From Hyphomicrobiaceae bacterium (lineage in GTDB: Bacteria; Pseudomonadota; Alphaproteobacteria; Rhizobiales; Hyphomicrobiaceae), in contig JAURWC010000022.1 in assembly GCA_030655135.1 (NCBI GenBank), positions 124,001 to 188,000 of the forward strand: a DNA stretch of 64,000 nt. Direction: 5' to 3'. This document shows, piece by piece, positions 15,606 through 25,825 of this stretch. Each line of letters begins with the position of its first letter. Position 1 is the stretch's first letter. The notes under the pieces were generated by a model. That model was not told the DNA's origin. It saw only the letters and a list, made by a program, of their open reading frames with translations, and did no database searches. The position numbers and the translations under genes were made by a program.

Positions 15606-18404
15606 ATGGACAGCTCGACCTTCGCGCCTTCCCCATACTTCGACCCGGCCGCGCTGCGCGTCGAGCTGACGGGGCTGTTCAATGCGCACGGCGCCAGTGA
15701 TGCGCGCGGGCTCGTCGTCGATCGGTTGAAGGCGCTGGTGAAGGATGCCCGACTGCAGGCCCAGCGCACGCTGGAGGCCGACGGCAATGGCCGCCGCTGC
15801 GCGGAGGGGCTGGCCAAGTTCCAGGATGAACTGATCCGGCTGATTTACGACTACACGGTGCACCACGTTTATCGCGCCAGCATTCCGTCGGAAGCCGAGC
15901 GCATGGCGATCGTGGCGACCGGCGGCTATGGCCGCGGGTTGCTGGCCCCCGGCTCGGATATCGACCTGCTGTTCCTGCTGCCCTACCGGCAGACACCGTG
16001 GGGCGAGAGTGTTGCCGAATACATGCTCTATGTGCTGTGGGACCTCGGCTTCAAGGTGGGGCACGCGACGCGCAACGTCGATCAGTGCCTGAAGATGGCG
16101 CTGGCGGACATGACGATCCGCACCGCACTGGTCGACATCTGGCTCGTGCAGGGTGACGCGCAGCTGTTCTCCGAGTTGTCCGACCGGCTGCGCGCCGACG
16201 TGTTCACGGGAACGGGCCGGAAATTCATCGACGCCAAGATGGCCGAGCGTGAAGAACGCCACAAGAAAATGGGGGAGAGCCGTTACAAGGTCGAGCCCAA
16301 CGTCAAGGACGGCAAGGGCGGCCTGCGCGATCTGCACGCGCTGCACTGGCTATCGAAGTATCTGTTCGGCGGCGAAGTTGGCCCGCCGACGGTGGAGGCG
16401 GGGATTTTCACGCCGGCGGAAGTGGCGACGTTCCGAAAATGCGAAGACTTTCTGTGGAGCGTGCGTTGCCTGCTGCATTTCACGACCGGCCGAGCTGAGG
16501 AGCGCCTGACATTCGACCTTCAGCCGCACATGGCCGAGGTGCTCGGCTATCGGGCGCAGCGTGGTCAGCTCGCGGTCGAACGCTTCATGAAACACTACTT
16601 CCTGATCGCCAAGGAAGTGGGTGACCTGACCACCATCCTGTGCTCGGCGCTGGAGATCCAGCAGCTGAAGACCTCGCCGGGCCTCAAGAGCCGATTGCTG
16701 GCGCCACTCGGGTGGCGCAGCCGGCGGCAATTGCGCGAGCGCACGGACTTCCGCATCGACAACGGCCGGCTGAATATTGCAGACCGCGATGTCTTTCAAC
16801 GCGACCCCGTCAATCTGATCCGCCTGTTCGCGCAGGCTGAGGCGCACGATGCATTCTTGCATCCGGATGCCATCCGCCGCATTCGCCGTTCGCTGCGTCT
16901 GATCGACGACAAGTTCCGGCAGAACCCAGAAGCCAATCGCATCTTCCTGGAAATGCTCACGGGCAGGACCAATCCGGAAGCCAGCCTGCGACGCATGAAC
17001 GAGGCGGGTGTCATCGGCCGGTTCATCCCGCCGTTCGGTCACGTCGTCGGCATGACGCAGTTCAACATGTACCACCACTATACTGTGGACGAGCACCTGA
17101 TCCGGACCGTGGGGCAGCTGAACTACATCGAGCGCGGCGAAGGCGGCGAGCAGCTGCCACTCTCCAGCGAGATCTTTCCGACGATCAAGAACCGCAAACT
17201 TCTGTACGTTACGGCCTTTCTGCACGACATCGGCAAGGGCCGGGTTGAGGATCATTCGATCCTGGGGGCACGCATCGCCCGAGAGGTCTGTCCGCAGCTT
17301 GGCCTTACACCTGCCGAGACGGACACTGTCTGCTGGCTTATCGAGCACCATTTGACGATGAGCACGATCGCGCAAACGCGCGACATCGCCGATCCGAAAA
17401 CGGTGCGGCAGTTCGCCGACATCGTGCAAAGCCCGGAACGGCTGAAGCTGCTGCTTCTTCTAACGGTTGCAGACATTCGGGCCGTCGGTCCCGGGGTTTG
17501 GAATGGCTGGAAGGGACAGCTCTTGCGGACGCTGTACTACGAGACCGAGCCGCTGGTCGCGGGCGGCCATACGAAAATCGAACGTCGCGAACGGGTGGCA
17601 GAAGCAAAGAGCGCCTTCCGCGCCGCGCTACCTGATTGGCCGGACGATGCCATCGCACGCTATACGAACCGCTACTTCCCCGATTACTGGTTGCGCACCG
17701 ACACGGCGCGGCAGGTGCAGCACGCAAAGCTCATCGAGCGCGCCGAGGCCAGCGGCGAGAACGTCGGGACTGAATTCACCATGGACGCATTTGCAGCCAT
17801 CACCGAGGTTACGGTCTACGCACCCAACCACCCGCGGCTGCTTGCCTTGTTCGCCGGCGCTTGCGCCGCCAACGGCGCCAACATCATGGGGGCGCACATC
17901 ACAACGACGCGAGATGGTTCGGCGCTCGACACGTTCCTGTTCTCTCGCGGCTTTACCAACGACGAGGACGAAGAGCGGCGGGCGCGCCGCATCGGCGACA
18001 CGATGATCAAACTCTTGAAGGGCGAAGAGGTGGCAAAGACCATGCTCGCCAATATGCGGGTGAGCCCGAGCCGGATTGACGCCTTCAAGGTCGAACCGGA
18101 AGTGATCATCAACAATGCGCTGTCGGATAGCTTCACGGTCATCGAGGTGTCGGGCCGAGACCGGACGGGCTTGTTGTATGACCTTACCTCTACGTTGTCC
18201 GACCTCTCTCTGGATATCAGTTCAGCGCACATCACCACATACGGCGAAAAGGCCGTAGACGTGTTCTATGTTACTGATTTATTGAACAAAAAAATCGAAA
18301 GCGAAGCGCGCCAAAAGACCATAACTGATCGGCTGGAAGTCGTGCTCGGAGGCCATGCCACCAACGTGGCAGGAAAGAACCCGGGCAACAAACAGCCAGC
18401 GTAA
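15606..18404 (+). CDS. glnD: [protein-PII] uridylyltransferase / uridylyl-removing enzyme
   Basis: Bifunctional nitrogen sensor that uridylylates PII proteins under nitrogen limitation and removes UMP when glutamine is high. In 932 residues the order is a nucleotidyltransferase domain (GGYGRGLLAPGSDIDLLF at about 104-121), a GlnE-like linker domain (KVEPNVKDGKGGLRDLHALH), an HD hydrolase domain (VTAFLHDIGKGR at about 535) and two ACT domains at about 731 and 841 that bind glutamine. The frame opens with a TTG at 15594, but the ATG at 15606 is the more likely start. It follows mutS by about 45 bases and precedes an inserted large gene and murJ. Confidence 0.96.
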   Translation: MDSSTFAPSPYFDPAALRVELTGLFNAHGASDARGLVVDRLKALVKDARLQAQRTLEADGNGRRCAEGLAKFQDELIRLIYDYTVHHVYRASIPSEAERMAIVATGGYGRGLLAPGSDIDLLFLLPYRQTPWGESVAEYMLYVLWDLGFKVGHATRNVDQCLKMALADMTIRTALVDIWLVQGDAQLFSELSDRLRADVFTGTGRKFIDAKMAEREERHKKMGESRYKVEPNVKDGKGGLRDLHALHWLSKYLFGGEVGPPTVEAGIFTPAEVATFRKCEDFLWSVRCLLHFTTGRAEERLTFDLQPHMAEVLGYRAQRGQLAVERFMKHYFLIAKEVGDLTTILCSALEIQQLKTSPGLKSRLLAPLGWRSRRQLRERTDFRIDNGRLNIADRDVFQRDPVNLIRLFAQAEAHDAFLHPDAIRRIRRSLRLIDDKFRQNPEANRIFLEMLTGRTNPEASLRRMNEAGVIGRFIPPFGHVVGMTQFNMYHHYTVDEHLIRTVGQLNYIERGEGGEQLPLSSEIFPTIKNRKLLYVTAFLHDIGKGRVEDHSILGARIAREVCPQLGLTPAETDTVCWLIEHHLTMSTIAQTRDIADPKTVRQFADIVQSPERLKLLLLLTVADIRAVGPGVWNGWKGQLLRTLYYETEPLVAGGHTKIERRERVAEAKSAFRAALPDWPDDAIARYTNRYFPDYWLRTDTARQVQHAKLIERAEASGENVGTEFTMDAFAAITEVTVYAPNHPRLLALFAGACAANGANIMGAHITTTRDGSALDTFLFSRGFTNDEDEERRARRIGDTMIKLLKGEEVAKTMLANMRVSPSRIDAFKVEPEVIINNALSDSFTVIEVSGRDRTGLLYDLTSTLSDLSLDISSAHITTYGEKAVDVFYVTDLLNKKIESEARQKTITDRLEVVLGGHATNVAGKNPGNKQPA

Positions 18405-18458
18405 GGCTCGCGCACGGCAAAGCCATGATGATCCGCCCCCAAATCGCGGGGGATCTGG

Positions 18459-21400
18459 ATGGGCATGAATCGCAAGCAACGGCGCGCGGCTGCAGCGGGA
18501 AAAGGGCACGGGGGGGCAGACGCCGCTCATGCCGAGTACGTTGCCGGGCACGGACTTCACGAACGGGGCGACCTCGTCGCAGCCAAATCCCACTACATGA
18601 GGGCACTGGCGCTTGATCCGGACAATTCCGGCAGCTTGCTGGGGATGGGTCTGATCGCCCGCGCCCAGAAGATGCTGGAGGAGGCCGAAGATTTTCTGCG
18701 CCATGCGAGCGAAGTCGATCCTTCCGATCCGACCATACTGTCGAACTTCGCAGCCGTTCTGGTGGAACGGGCCAATTATGCGGAGGCCATCCGGTGCTGC
18801 GAGCAGGCGCTGACCATCGAGCCACGCAACTACGAAGCGCTGTGCAATTTGAGTTTCGCTCAACGCCACAGTGCGCAGTTTGCCGAAGCTATCGTCTCCG
18901 GGCGCAAAGCGCTCGCACTCAGGCCCGACCTCGCGAACGCCTATATCGCGATCGGAACGGCGCTTGTCGAACAGCCGGACAAATCACCCGCGGAACTGGA
19001 CGAAGCTCTTGCGCTCCTTCTAAAGGCGCAATCGATCGACGCCACCCTTTACGACAAGGTGGAGCTTGGCATCGCGACGGTGATGCTCAATCTCGGCCAC
19101 GCGAAGGGTGTCATCGACGCGCTCGCCAATCGCGACAGCAGTGATTTTGCCGACACCGATTATTACCGGCTGCTGACGACAGCCTATCTCGCGATGCAAG
19201 ACTACCCGAATGCCGTCATGGCGGCCCAAAAGTATTGCGAGGCCGAACCTGAGCTCGGTCACGCACAAGCTCTCCTCTCCGTCGGGATGGTAAATCTCAA
19301 ACAGTACGATGCGGCCCTGCAGTCGGCGCGCCGGGCTTTGGAACTGGATCCCGAGCTTCACACTCTCAAGCTCGATACATGCCAGATCCGGCAACTGCTG
19401 GCGGATTGGGACGGCCTCGTCGAGGCGCAGCGCGACGTTATCGACTTCATGCTTGAAACGGAACTTATCGCTGGTCCCTTCCACATGATCTCGATGCCCG
19501 AGCCATCCGGATCAGCCGCCAATCAGCTGCGCTGTGCCGAGATCTTTCAGAGGCGGATCACATCGACGAACAAGCATGTCAAACCCCTCAGCAAGGGCAA
19601 GCAGCTCAACGATCGCCTGAAAATCGGCTACCTCTCAAACGACTATCGAGACCATGCCACCGCATCGTTGATGTCGGAATTGATCGAGCGGCACGACCGA
19701 TCTCATTTTGAGATTTACGCGTATTGCTACAGCGCGAATGACGAGAGCGGCTTCCGGCGGCGGTTGCAGAATGCGTTCGACCAGTTCATCGACGTCAATC
19801 CGATGACGATGGAGGAAACCGCTAAAACCATTCAGCGGGACGGCATCGATATTCTGGTCGACTTGAAGGGTTTCACGCAGGGTTCGCGAGGCGCACTCCT
19901 CATCCACCAGCCGGCGCCCATACAGGTCAACTTCCTGGGCTATCCCGGCACCCTCGGGGCCGAGTACGTCGACTATATTATCGGTGACGAGTTTCTCACT
20001 CCTCTCGACAGCCAAAAATACTACAGCGAGAAAATCGTACAGCTGCCGAACTGCTATCAGCCCAATGACACGCAACGAGCGGTCGATGAGTATCTGATGC
20101 GCCGTGAGGATCTCGGGCTCCCGCCAACGGGGTTCGTTTTCTGCAGCTTCAACAACATCAACAAGCTGACGAGAGAGGTTTTCCAAATCTGGATGCGGCT
20201 CCTTAACCAGGTGCCGGGGTCGGTCCTTTGGCTGTTGACGGTCTATGACACCGTGAAGATCAATCTGCGAAAGGAAGCCGCCGCATGCGGCGTTGATCCT
20301 AGCCGCATCATATTTGCGCCGATGGTTGGCATTCCGACCCACATTGCCCGCATGGGGCTGGCCGACCTCTTTCTCGACTCATACCCCTGCACCGCGCACA
20401 CGACGGCTAGCGAATCCCTATGGGCAGGGTTGCCGCTTCTCACATGTGCTGGTGAGACATTCGCCTCGCGCGTCGCCGGTAGCATCCTCACGGCGGGTGG
20501 CTTGCCGGAGCTTGTGGTGACGAACCTGCAGGACTACGAGTCGACCGCGCTCAAGCTGGCTCAAAGCCCGCAAATCCTGCAGGAATATCGCAAACGGCTG
20601 GAGCGCGTTTCACGGACGCCGCTGTTCGATATCGCCACGTACACTCAGGATTTGGAGCGTGCCTACATTCAAATGGCAGCGCTCTATACGAACGGAAAGG
20701 ATCCCGAAGCCTTCGCGGTCCGCGATTTGCCTGAACATCCATCCTTGACCAAGCCTAACCTGGCTGCGGAGACCCCTAGAATGAATATTCAAGAGCTTCA
20801 GTCGACGGTGCGTGCCGTCGCGGCATCACAGCCCGAATATATCGACGCTCGGGTAAACTACGAGTTCTGCCCGCTGTGCTACAGCCAGAACACGTCATCG
20901 CTCGGCGCGTCGGACATCGAGCGTCATCCGCTGTACAAGCCCCAGTTGCCACCGACGATGCCGTGGTGCCTGTGCAAAGACTGCCGCCACGTATTCACCG
21001 AAGGTTTCTTCAATGAAGAAGCCTACACTCTGCTTTATCCTAGGACACCCGCCGCGGAATTGGCAGGCTTTGACGCCGAGCGGCAAAGGCTGATCAGCTC
21101 GAAAATCGTGCATCGGGTATCTCAGTTGGCCCCACAGGGCATCTGGCTCGACGTCGGCTTCGGCAACGGCTCGCTCTTATTCACTGCCAGCGAATTTGGA
21201 TATCACAGCGTCGGCCTCGACATTCGGGCCGACAACATCAGCGCAATGAAAGAATTCGGCATCGAAGCCCACGAGCTGTGCATCGAGCAATATAAGCCGA
21301 ACCGGCCTTGCAGCGTCATCAGCATGGTGAACGTGCTGCAGCACCTGCCCTTCCCTGGCTCAGCAATCGAACACGCATCGCAACTGCTGGCGCCAAATGG

Positions 21401-21632
21401 CGTGCTGTTCATGGTCATGCCGAACATGGACACCGCGTTGTGGCGGCTCATGGACAAGCAGCAGAAGAATCCTTTCTGGACCGACCTGGAGACCTATCAC
21501 CACTTCACGCGCCAGCGGCTCTATGGCCTGCTCGATCAGTATGGCCTGGTGCCCGTCGAATACAGCGTCAGCGAGCGCTTTCGGTCGTCGATGGAAGTCT
21601 TGGCAGTGAAGGTACCGCCCAAATCGTCCTAA
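18459..21632 (+). CDS. TPR - GT41 (SPINDLY/OGT-like) glycosyltransferase - methyltransferase fusion
   Basis: A three-part protein of 1057 residues. About 20-370 is a run of TPR helices (repeats such as GDLVAAKSHYMRALALDPDN). About 384-745 is the catalytic region of the O-GlcNAc transferase/SPINDLY family GT41, with DRLKIGYLSNDYRDH, a PAPIQVNFLGYPGTLGAEYVDY segment and HTTASESLWAGLPLLT. About 774-1057 is a SAM-dependent methyltransferase with a Cys cluster (CPLC at about 804, CLCKDC at about 836) and the SAM loop WLDVGFGNGSLLF at about 894. No signal peptide is seen. It could glycosylate a protein or surface polymer and then methylate the sugar or a partner; the substrate is unknown. It interrupts the usual glnD-murJ-trpS order and is followed by a terminator. 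Confidence 0.85.
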   Translation: MGMNRKQRRAAAAGKGHGGADAAHAEYVAGHGLHERGDLVAAKSHYMRALALDPDNSGSLLGMGLIARAQKMLEEAEDFLRHASEVDPSDPTILSNFAAVLVERANYAEAIRCCEQALTIEPRNYEALCNLSFAQRHSAQFAEAIVSGRKALALRPDLANAYIAIGTALVEQPDKSPAELDEALALLLKAQSIDATLYDKVELGIATVMLNLGHAKGVIDALANRDSSDFADTDYYRLLTTAYLAMQDYPNAVMAAQKYCEAEPELGHAQALLSVGMVNLKQYDAALQSARRALELDPELHTLKLDTCQIRQLLADWDGLVEAQRDVIDFMLETELIAGPFHMISMPEPSGSAANQLRCAEIFQRRITSTNKHVKPLSKGKQLNDRLKIGYLSNDYRDHATASLMSELIERHDRSHFEIYAYCYSANDESGFRRRLQNAFDQFIDVNPMTMEETAKTIQRDGIDILVDLKGFTQGSRGALLIHQPAPIQVNFLGYPGTLGAEYVDYIIGDEFLTPLDSQKYYSEKIVQLPNCYQPNDTQRAVDEYLMRREDLGLPPTGFVFCSFNNINKLTREVFQIWMRLLNQVPGSVLWLLTVYDTVKINLRKEAAACGVDPSRIIFAPMVGIPTHIARMGLADLFLDSYPCTAHTTASESLWAGLPLLTCAGETFASRVAGSILTAGGLPELVVTNLQDYESTALKLAQSPQILQEYRKRLERVSRTPLFDIATYTQDLERAYIQMAALYTNGKDPEAFAVRDLPEHPSLTKPNLAAETPRMNIQELQSTVRAVAASQPEYIDARVNYEFCPLCYSQNTSSLGASDIERHPLYKPQLPPTMPWCLCKDCRHVFTEGFFNEEAYTLLYPRTPAAELAGFDAERQRLISSKIVHRVSQLAPQGIWLDVGFGNGSLLFTASEFGYHSVGLDIRADNISAMKEFGIEAHELCIEQYKPNRPCSVISMVNVLQHLPFPGSAIEHASQLLAPNGVLFMVMPNMDTALWRLMDKQQKNPFWTDLETYHHFTRQRLYGLLDQYGLVPVEYSVSERFRSSMEVLAVKVPPKSS

Positions 21633-21658
21633 ACAGACGTTGCACGACTAGAACGCAG

Positions 21659-21682
21659 GGGCGGACCAGTGGTCCGCCCTTT
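21659..21682 (+). terminator. intrinsic terminator after the GT41 fusion gene
   Basis: A 9-bp GC-rich stem (GGGCGGACC / GGTCCGCCC, 3-base loop AGT) is followed by a short TTT run, 26 bases after the stop at 21632. Confidence 0.6.
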
Positions 21683-21737
21683 CGCGTTTCACACGCCACC
21701 TTGCCCGCCCGGCGCGGGTCGAGTACTTCCGTCAGCC

Positions 21738-23321
21738 ATGAAACTCTACAAGTCCTTCGCCACGGTGGGTGGCCTCACGCTGCTGAGCCGGGTTTTGGGC
21801 TTCGTGCGCGATATTCTGGCGGCGGCCGTGCTGGGCACCGGCTTCGTGGCTGACGCGTTTTTCGTCGCCTTCCGCTTTCCCAACCTGTTTCGCCGCTTGT
21901 TTGGCGAGGGAGCCTTCAACTCCGCCTTTATCCCGCTGTTCGCGGGCAAGCTGGAAGGCGAGGGCGCACCGCAAGCCCGCGTGTTTGCCGAAGAAGCGAT
22001 GGCGGGACTGGTGTTCGTGCTCGTTTTGCTGTCAGCCATCTGCATGATCTCGATGCCGTGGCTCATGCACCTTCTGGCGCCGGGGTTTGCCGATACGCCT
22101 GAGAAATACGATCTTGCCGTGCTGCTGACGCAGATCACATTTCCCTATCTGCTGTGCATGTCGCTGGTGGCGCTGCTGTCGGGCGTGCTGAACACGTTCG
22201 GTAAATTCGTCGAGAGTTCGTCGGTTTCGATCGTGCTCAATCTCGTCCTCGCCGCCGCCATGCTGCTGTCGATCGGCTTGGGCTACCGCAATGAACCCGC
22301 GGCCGGCTTCATCCAGGCTTGGGGTGTGTTCATCGCCGGTTTTCTGCAGCTGGCGCTGCTAGCCTGGGGCATACGGCGGGCCGGGTTTCCGATGTCGCTA
22401 CGCTGGCCGCGTTGGACGCCTAACATGAAGCGGCTGGTGACGCTGGGCATTCCCGGCATCATCGCCGGCGGCATCACGCAGCTCAACATCGTGATCGGCA
22501 CCGTGATTGCCTCGTTGCAGGACGGCGCGGTCTCGCACCTTTATTACGCTGACCGGATCTACGAGCTGCCGCTGGCGATCGTCGGCATTGCCATCGGCGT
22601 CGTGCTGCTGCCGGAGATGTCACGGCATCTGCGCGCGGGAAACGACGCGGCGGTCATGGACAGTCAGAACCGTTCGCTGGAATTCGCCATGTTATTGACG
22701 GTGCCGGCCGCTGTCGCGCTTGCCGTCATTCCGCATTCCATCGTCTCTGTGTTGTACGAGCGTGGCGCATTCACGGCACTCGATACGCCCAATACGGCTA
22801 ACGCGTTGGCGATCTTTGCGCTCGGGTTGCCGGCGTTCGTGCTCATCAAAGTATTCTCACCGGCGTACTTCGCACGTGAAGACACCAAGACGCCGATGCG
22901 GTACGCCGTGATCAGCCTGACGGCAAATACGCTGGGGTCGATCGCCCTGTTCTTCCTGTTCCGGCATCTCGGGATGATGCCGCACCTGGGCATCGCGGTT
23001 GCCACGACGCTGGGCGGATGGATGAATGCCACCATGCTGTGGCTCGGACTAAGGCGGCTGAAGCACTTCACAATCGATGCCAGGTTGCGCAAGTCGCTGC
23101 CACTCATCCTTCTCTCCAGCGTCATTATGGGGCTAGCGCTGCTGGCCGGCGCCCACCTGCTCTCACCCTGGCTGGGAGCGCAGCATTCGTTCGTTGTTCG
23201 TGCTGGCGCACTTGGCTTGCTGATTGCCTTCGGAATGGTGGTGTACTTCGCCGTGGCACATATTTCGGGTGCATTCCGCTTCGGCGGCCTCAAGGCCGCC
23301 ATGCGGCGCGGCGGCAGCTAG
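21738..23321 (+). CDS. murJ: lipid II flippase MurJ
   Basis: Flips the peptidoglycan precursor lipid II across the inner membrane. The 527-residue protein is almost entirely membrane helices, about 14 by eye, in the MATE-like MviN fold. It begins MKLYKSFATVGGLTLLSRVLGFVRD, with the conserved charged residues of the first helix, and later has RFPNLFRRLFGEGAFNSAF and PALVLIKVFSPAYFAREDTKTP-type segments. The open frame reaches back to 21669, but the ATG at 21738 matches the family N-terminus. murJ between glnD and trpS is standard synteny in this order. Confidence 0.95.
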   Translation: MKLYKSFATVGGLTLLSRVLGFVRDILAAAVLGTGFVADAFFVAFRFPNLFRRLFGEGAFNSAFIPLFAGKLEGEGAPQARVFAEEAMAGLVFVLVLLSAICMISMPWLMHLLAPGFADTPEKYDLAVLLTQITFPYLLCMSLVALLSGVLNTFGKFVESSSVSIVLNLVLAAAMLLSIGLGYRNEPAAGFIQAWGVFIAGFLQLALLAWGIRRAGFPMSLRWPRWTPNMKRLVTLGIPGIIAGGITQLNIVIGTVIASLQDGAVSHLYYADRIYELPLAIVGIAIGVVLLPEMSRHLRAGNDAAVMDSQNRSLEFAMLLTVPAAVALAVIPHSIVSVLYERGAFTALDTPNTANALAIFALGLPAFVLIKVFSPAYFAREDTKTPMRYAVISLTANTLGSIALFFLFRHLGMMPHLGIAVATTLGGWMNATMLWLGLRRLKHFTIDARLRKSLPLILLSSVIMGLALLAGAHLLSPWLGAQHSFVVRAGALGLLIAFGMVVYFAVAHISGAFRFGGLKAAMRRGGS

Positions 23322-23467
23322 CGCCGCCATCTCCGGAAGCGCCGTCGCGACGGGCTTGCGCGGGCCGAGCGGGCACGCGATAACCCGCGCCGACCCTCGT
23401 GCACTGCGTGCTTCTTTTCGGATAACCGCGTCACACTTTATCTGGAAGCACTTTGAAGGACCACGTT

Positions 23468-24505
23468 ATGAAGCTTACGCCCCGCGTCTTTTCCGGCATG
23501 CAGCCGACCGGCACACTTCACCTCGGCAATTATCTTGGTGCCATGCTGCAGTGGATCGAAATGCAGAAGACGCACGAGTGCATCTATTGCGTCGTCGACA
23601 TGCACGCCATCACGATGTGGCAGGAACCGGCAGAGCTGGTCACCGCTACGCGCGCCGTGACGGCGGCTTACATCGCAGCGGGGCTCGATCCGAAGACGAG
23701 CATTCTGTTCAATCAAAGCCAGGTGCCCGAGCACGCAGAATTGGCATGGGTATTCAATTGCGTGGCGCGGCTGGGTTGGCTGAACCGCATGACGCAGTTC
23801 AAAGACAAGGCCGGCAAGGATCGCGAGGCGGCATCCGTCGGGCTCTACGCATATCCGAATCTGATGGCGGCCGACATCCTGGCCTATCGCGCGACGCATG
23901 TGCCGGTGGGCGAGGACCAGAAGCAGCACCTGGAACTCGCGCGCGACATTGCGCAGAAGTTCAACAACGACTTCAAGCCACAGATCGAAGCTGCTGGCTT
24001 TGCCGACGGGCTATTCTTCCCGCAGCCGGAGCCGGTCATCACGGGACCGGCAACGCGCGTGATGAGCTTGCGCGACGGCACCAAGAAGATGTCGAAGTCG
24101 GACCCCTCGGACCTTTCGCGCATCAACTTGTCGGATGACGCCGACACGATCGCGCGCAAGATCCAGAAGGCCAAGACAGACCCTGAAGGCATTCCGTCCG
24201 AGCCGGGTGGGCTGACGGGCAGGCCCGAGGCTGAAAACCTGGTCGGGATCTACGCGGCGCTGGCCGGAAAAGCCAAGGGCGACGTGCTGGCGGAATACGG
24301 CGGCGCGCAGTTCTCGGCCTTTAAGAAAGCGCTGGCCGATCTCGCCGTGAGCCGGTTGCAACCCCTGGGCGAAGAAATCAAGAGACTGACGAGCGAGCCC
24401 AAGGAGATCGACGCCGTCTTGGCCGACGGCTCAGCCCGAGCGCACGCCATCGCCAAGCCGGTCATGGACAAGGTGAAGGACATCATCGGCTTCGTGCGGT
24501 CGTGA
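23468..24505 (+). CDS. trpS: tryptophan--tRNA ligase
   Basis: Class I aminoacyl-tRNA synthetase charging tRNA-Trp, 345 residues. The HIGH-like motif appears as [10 protein letters not shown] near the N-terminus and the KMSKS loop is intact ([10 protein letters not shown]). The SGMQPTG start and [11 protein letters not shown] segment are typical. The ATG at 23468 is preceded by a GAAGGA ribosome-binding site at 23455-23460; the frame's TTG at 23453 lies inside that site and is rejected as a start. Confidence 0.97.
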   Translation: MKLTPRVFSGMQPTGTLHLGNYLGAMLQWIEMQKTHECIYCVVDMHAITMWQEPAELVTATRAVTAAYIAAGLDPKTSILFNQSQVPEHAELAWVFNCVARLGWLNRMTQFKDKAGKDREAASVGLYAYPNLMAADILAYRATHVPVGEDQKQHLELARDIAQKFNNDFKPQIEAAGFADGLFFPQPEPVITGPATRVMSLRDGTKKMSKSDPSDLSRINLSDDADTIARKIQKAKTDPEGIPSEPGGLTGRPEAENLVGIYAALAGKAKGDVLAEYGGAQFSAFKKALADLAVSRLQPLGEEIKRLTSEPKEIDAVLADGSARAHAIAKPVMDKVKDIIGFVRS

Positions 24506-24590
24506 TGTTGGCCGACCAGACCTTGCGCCGCCCTGTCCGGATTGCGAGCTGGCAATTGCCGGGCGAGCAGACGCATGGCAGCATGCGCGC

Positions 24591-25091
24591 ATGAAAATCC
24601 GGCGTAGTTTCGAAGCAGGGCATCTGCGCAAATTTCTGCTCGTCGTAGACGACAGCGCAGAAGTGGAAAGCGCACTTTATTATGCGGCGAGCCGCATCGC
24701 GCACTCGTCGGGCTCGCTGCTGATGCTGTACGTGGTCGAACCCCAGCAGTTTCAGCACTGGGTGGGCGTGCGCCAGTTGCAGCTGGAGGAAGAGACGACG
24801 AAGGCGAAGGCGCTCTTCCGGCTATTCCGGCGCAAGCTGGCGCAATCGGGCTTCGAAGACATCGTCTGCGAAGAGGTCGTGCGCGAGGGCGACAAGGCCG
24901 AGGAAATCGTCCGGCTGATCGCCGAAGACGAGGACGTGGCCATTCTGGTTCTTGGTGCGTCAACGGACGCGAAAGGGCCCGGCCCCCTGGTTTCGGCCCT
25001 TGCCGCGGGAAAGCTGGCCGGCAATTTCCCCATTCCGGTTACCGTGGTGCCAGGTAACCTTGCCCTGGAAGTCATCAAAACATTGGCTTAA
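24591..25091 (+). CDS. UspA-family universal stress protein
   Basis: A 166-residue single-domain protein with the Usp fold: KFLLVVDDSAEVESAL at the first strand and helix, VVREGDKAEEIVRLI, and VAILVLGAS, though the classic G-x2-G-x9-G-S/T ATP loop is degenerate. Such cytosolic proteins respond to stress, and many bind ATP. It lies between trpS and the Nfu scaffold gene in the same direction, an arrangement common in Hyphomicrobiales. Co-transcription is possible but the gaps of 85 and 109 bases leave room for separate promoters. Confidence 0.85.
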   Translation: MKIRRSFEAGHLRKFLLVVDDSAEVESALYYAASRIAHSSGSLLMLYVVEPQQFQHWVGVRQLQLEEETTKAKALFRLFRRKLAQSGFEDIVCEEVVREGDKAEEIVRLIAEDEDVAILVLGASTDAKGPGPLVSALAAGKLAGNFPIPVTVVPGNLALEVIKTLA

Positions 25092-25200
25092 ACCCTGGCC
25101 AGGGTCTCGACTTTTGGCCGTCGAACGCCTATTTCTGGAACAGTTCTAAGTGCGGTGGCGCCAGCCGCCGCCGTCGCACATTGGTGAAGCGGAGACTGCC

Positions 25201-25755
25201 ATGTTCATTCAAACCGAGGCCACCCCGAACCCGGCGACACTGAAATTTCTGCCAGGACGGCAGGTGCTGTCGGACGGTACCGCCGATTTCCGTGACGTTG
25301 CGGCGTCCAAAGCGTCGCCTCTGGCGACGCGCCTGTTCGAGATCGACGGCGTGAAGGGCGTGTTTTTAGGCTCCGACTTCATCTCCGTAACGAAGACCGA
25401 CGGCGAATGGCAACATTTGACGCCCATGATCCTCGGCGCGATCATGGAGCATTACATGTCTGGTAACGCCGCCGACGGTGGCGAAGCGGGCGGCGCGGAC
25501 GAGGTCGAGAACTACGATCCAAAGGACGAAGAAGTCGTCACCACGATCAAGGAATTGATCGAAACGCGCGTGCGGCCCGCCGTGGCGCAGGACGGTGGCG
25601 ACATCACCTTTTCCGGCTTCCGCGACGGCATCGTCTACCTGCACATGCGCGGTGCTTGTGCGGGCTGCCCCAGCTCGACGGCGACGTTGCGGCATGGCAT
25701 CGAAAACCTGCTTAAGCATTTCTGCCCTGAGGTCGACGGCGTGCAGGCCGTCTGA
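25201..25755 (+). CDS. NifU/Nfu-type iron-sulfur cluster scaffold or carrier
   Basis: Carries 4Fe-4S clusters to client enzymes. The 184-residue protein has an Nfu N-terminal domain ([20 protein letters not shown]) and a C-terminal NifU domain whose CAGCPSS motif supplies the two cluster cysteines (CxxC). The frame starts upstream at 25150, but homologues begin at [11 protein letters not shown], so the ATG at 25201 is used. A strong hairpin terminator follows the stop. Confidence 0.95.
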   Translation: MFIQTEATPNPATLKFLPGRQVLSDGTADFRDVAASKASPLATRLFEIDGVKGVFLGSDFISVTKTDGEWQHLTPMILGAIMEHYMSGNAADGGEAGGADEVENYDPKDEEVVTTIKELIETRVRPAVAQDGGDITFSGFRDGIVYLHMRGACAGCPSSTATLRHGIENLLKHFCPEVDGVQAV

Positions 25756-25776
25756 GCGAAGAGGCAAGCCTTATGG

Positions 25777-25799
25777 AAACCCCGCGCAAGCGGGGTTTT
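25777..25799 (+). terminator. intrinsic terminator after the Nfu gene
   Basis: Stem AAACCCCGC / GCGGGGTTT closes on a 5-base-or-shorter GCAA-type loop and ends in TTTT, 21 bases after the Nfu stop. This is a textbook rho-independent terminator. Confidence 0.85.
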
Positions 25800-25825
25800 C
25801 TGTTTGCGCGCCAAGGAGAACTCCC

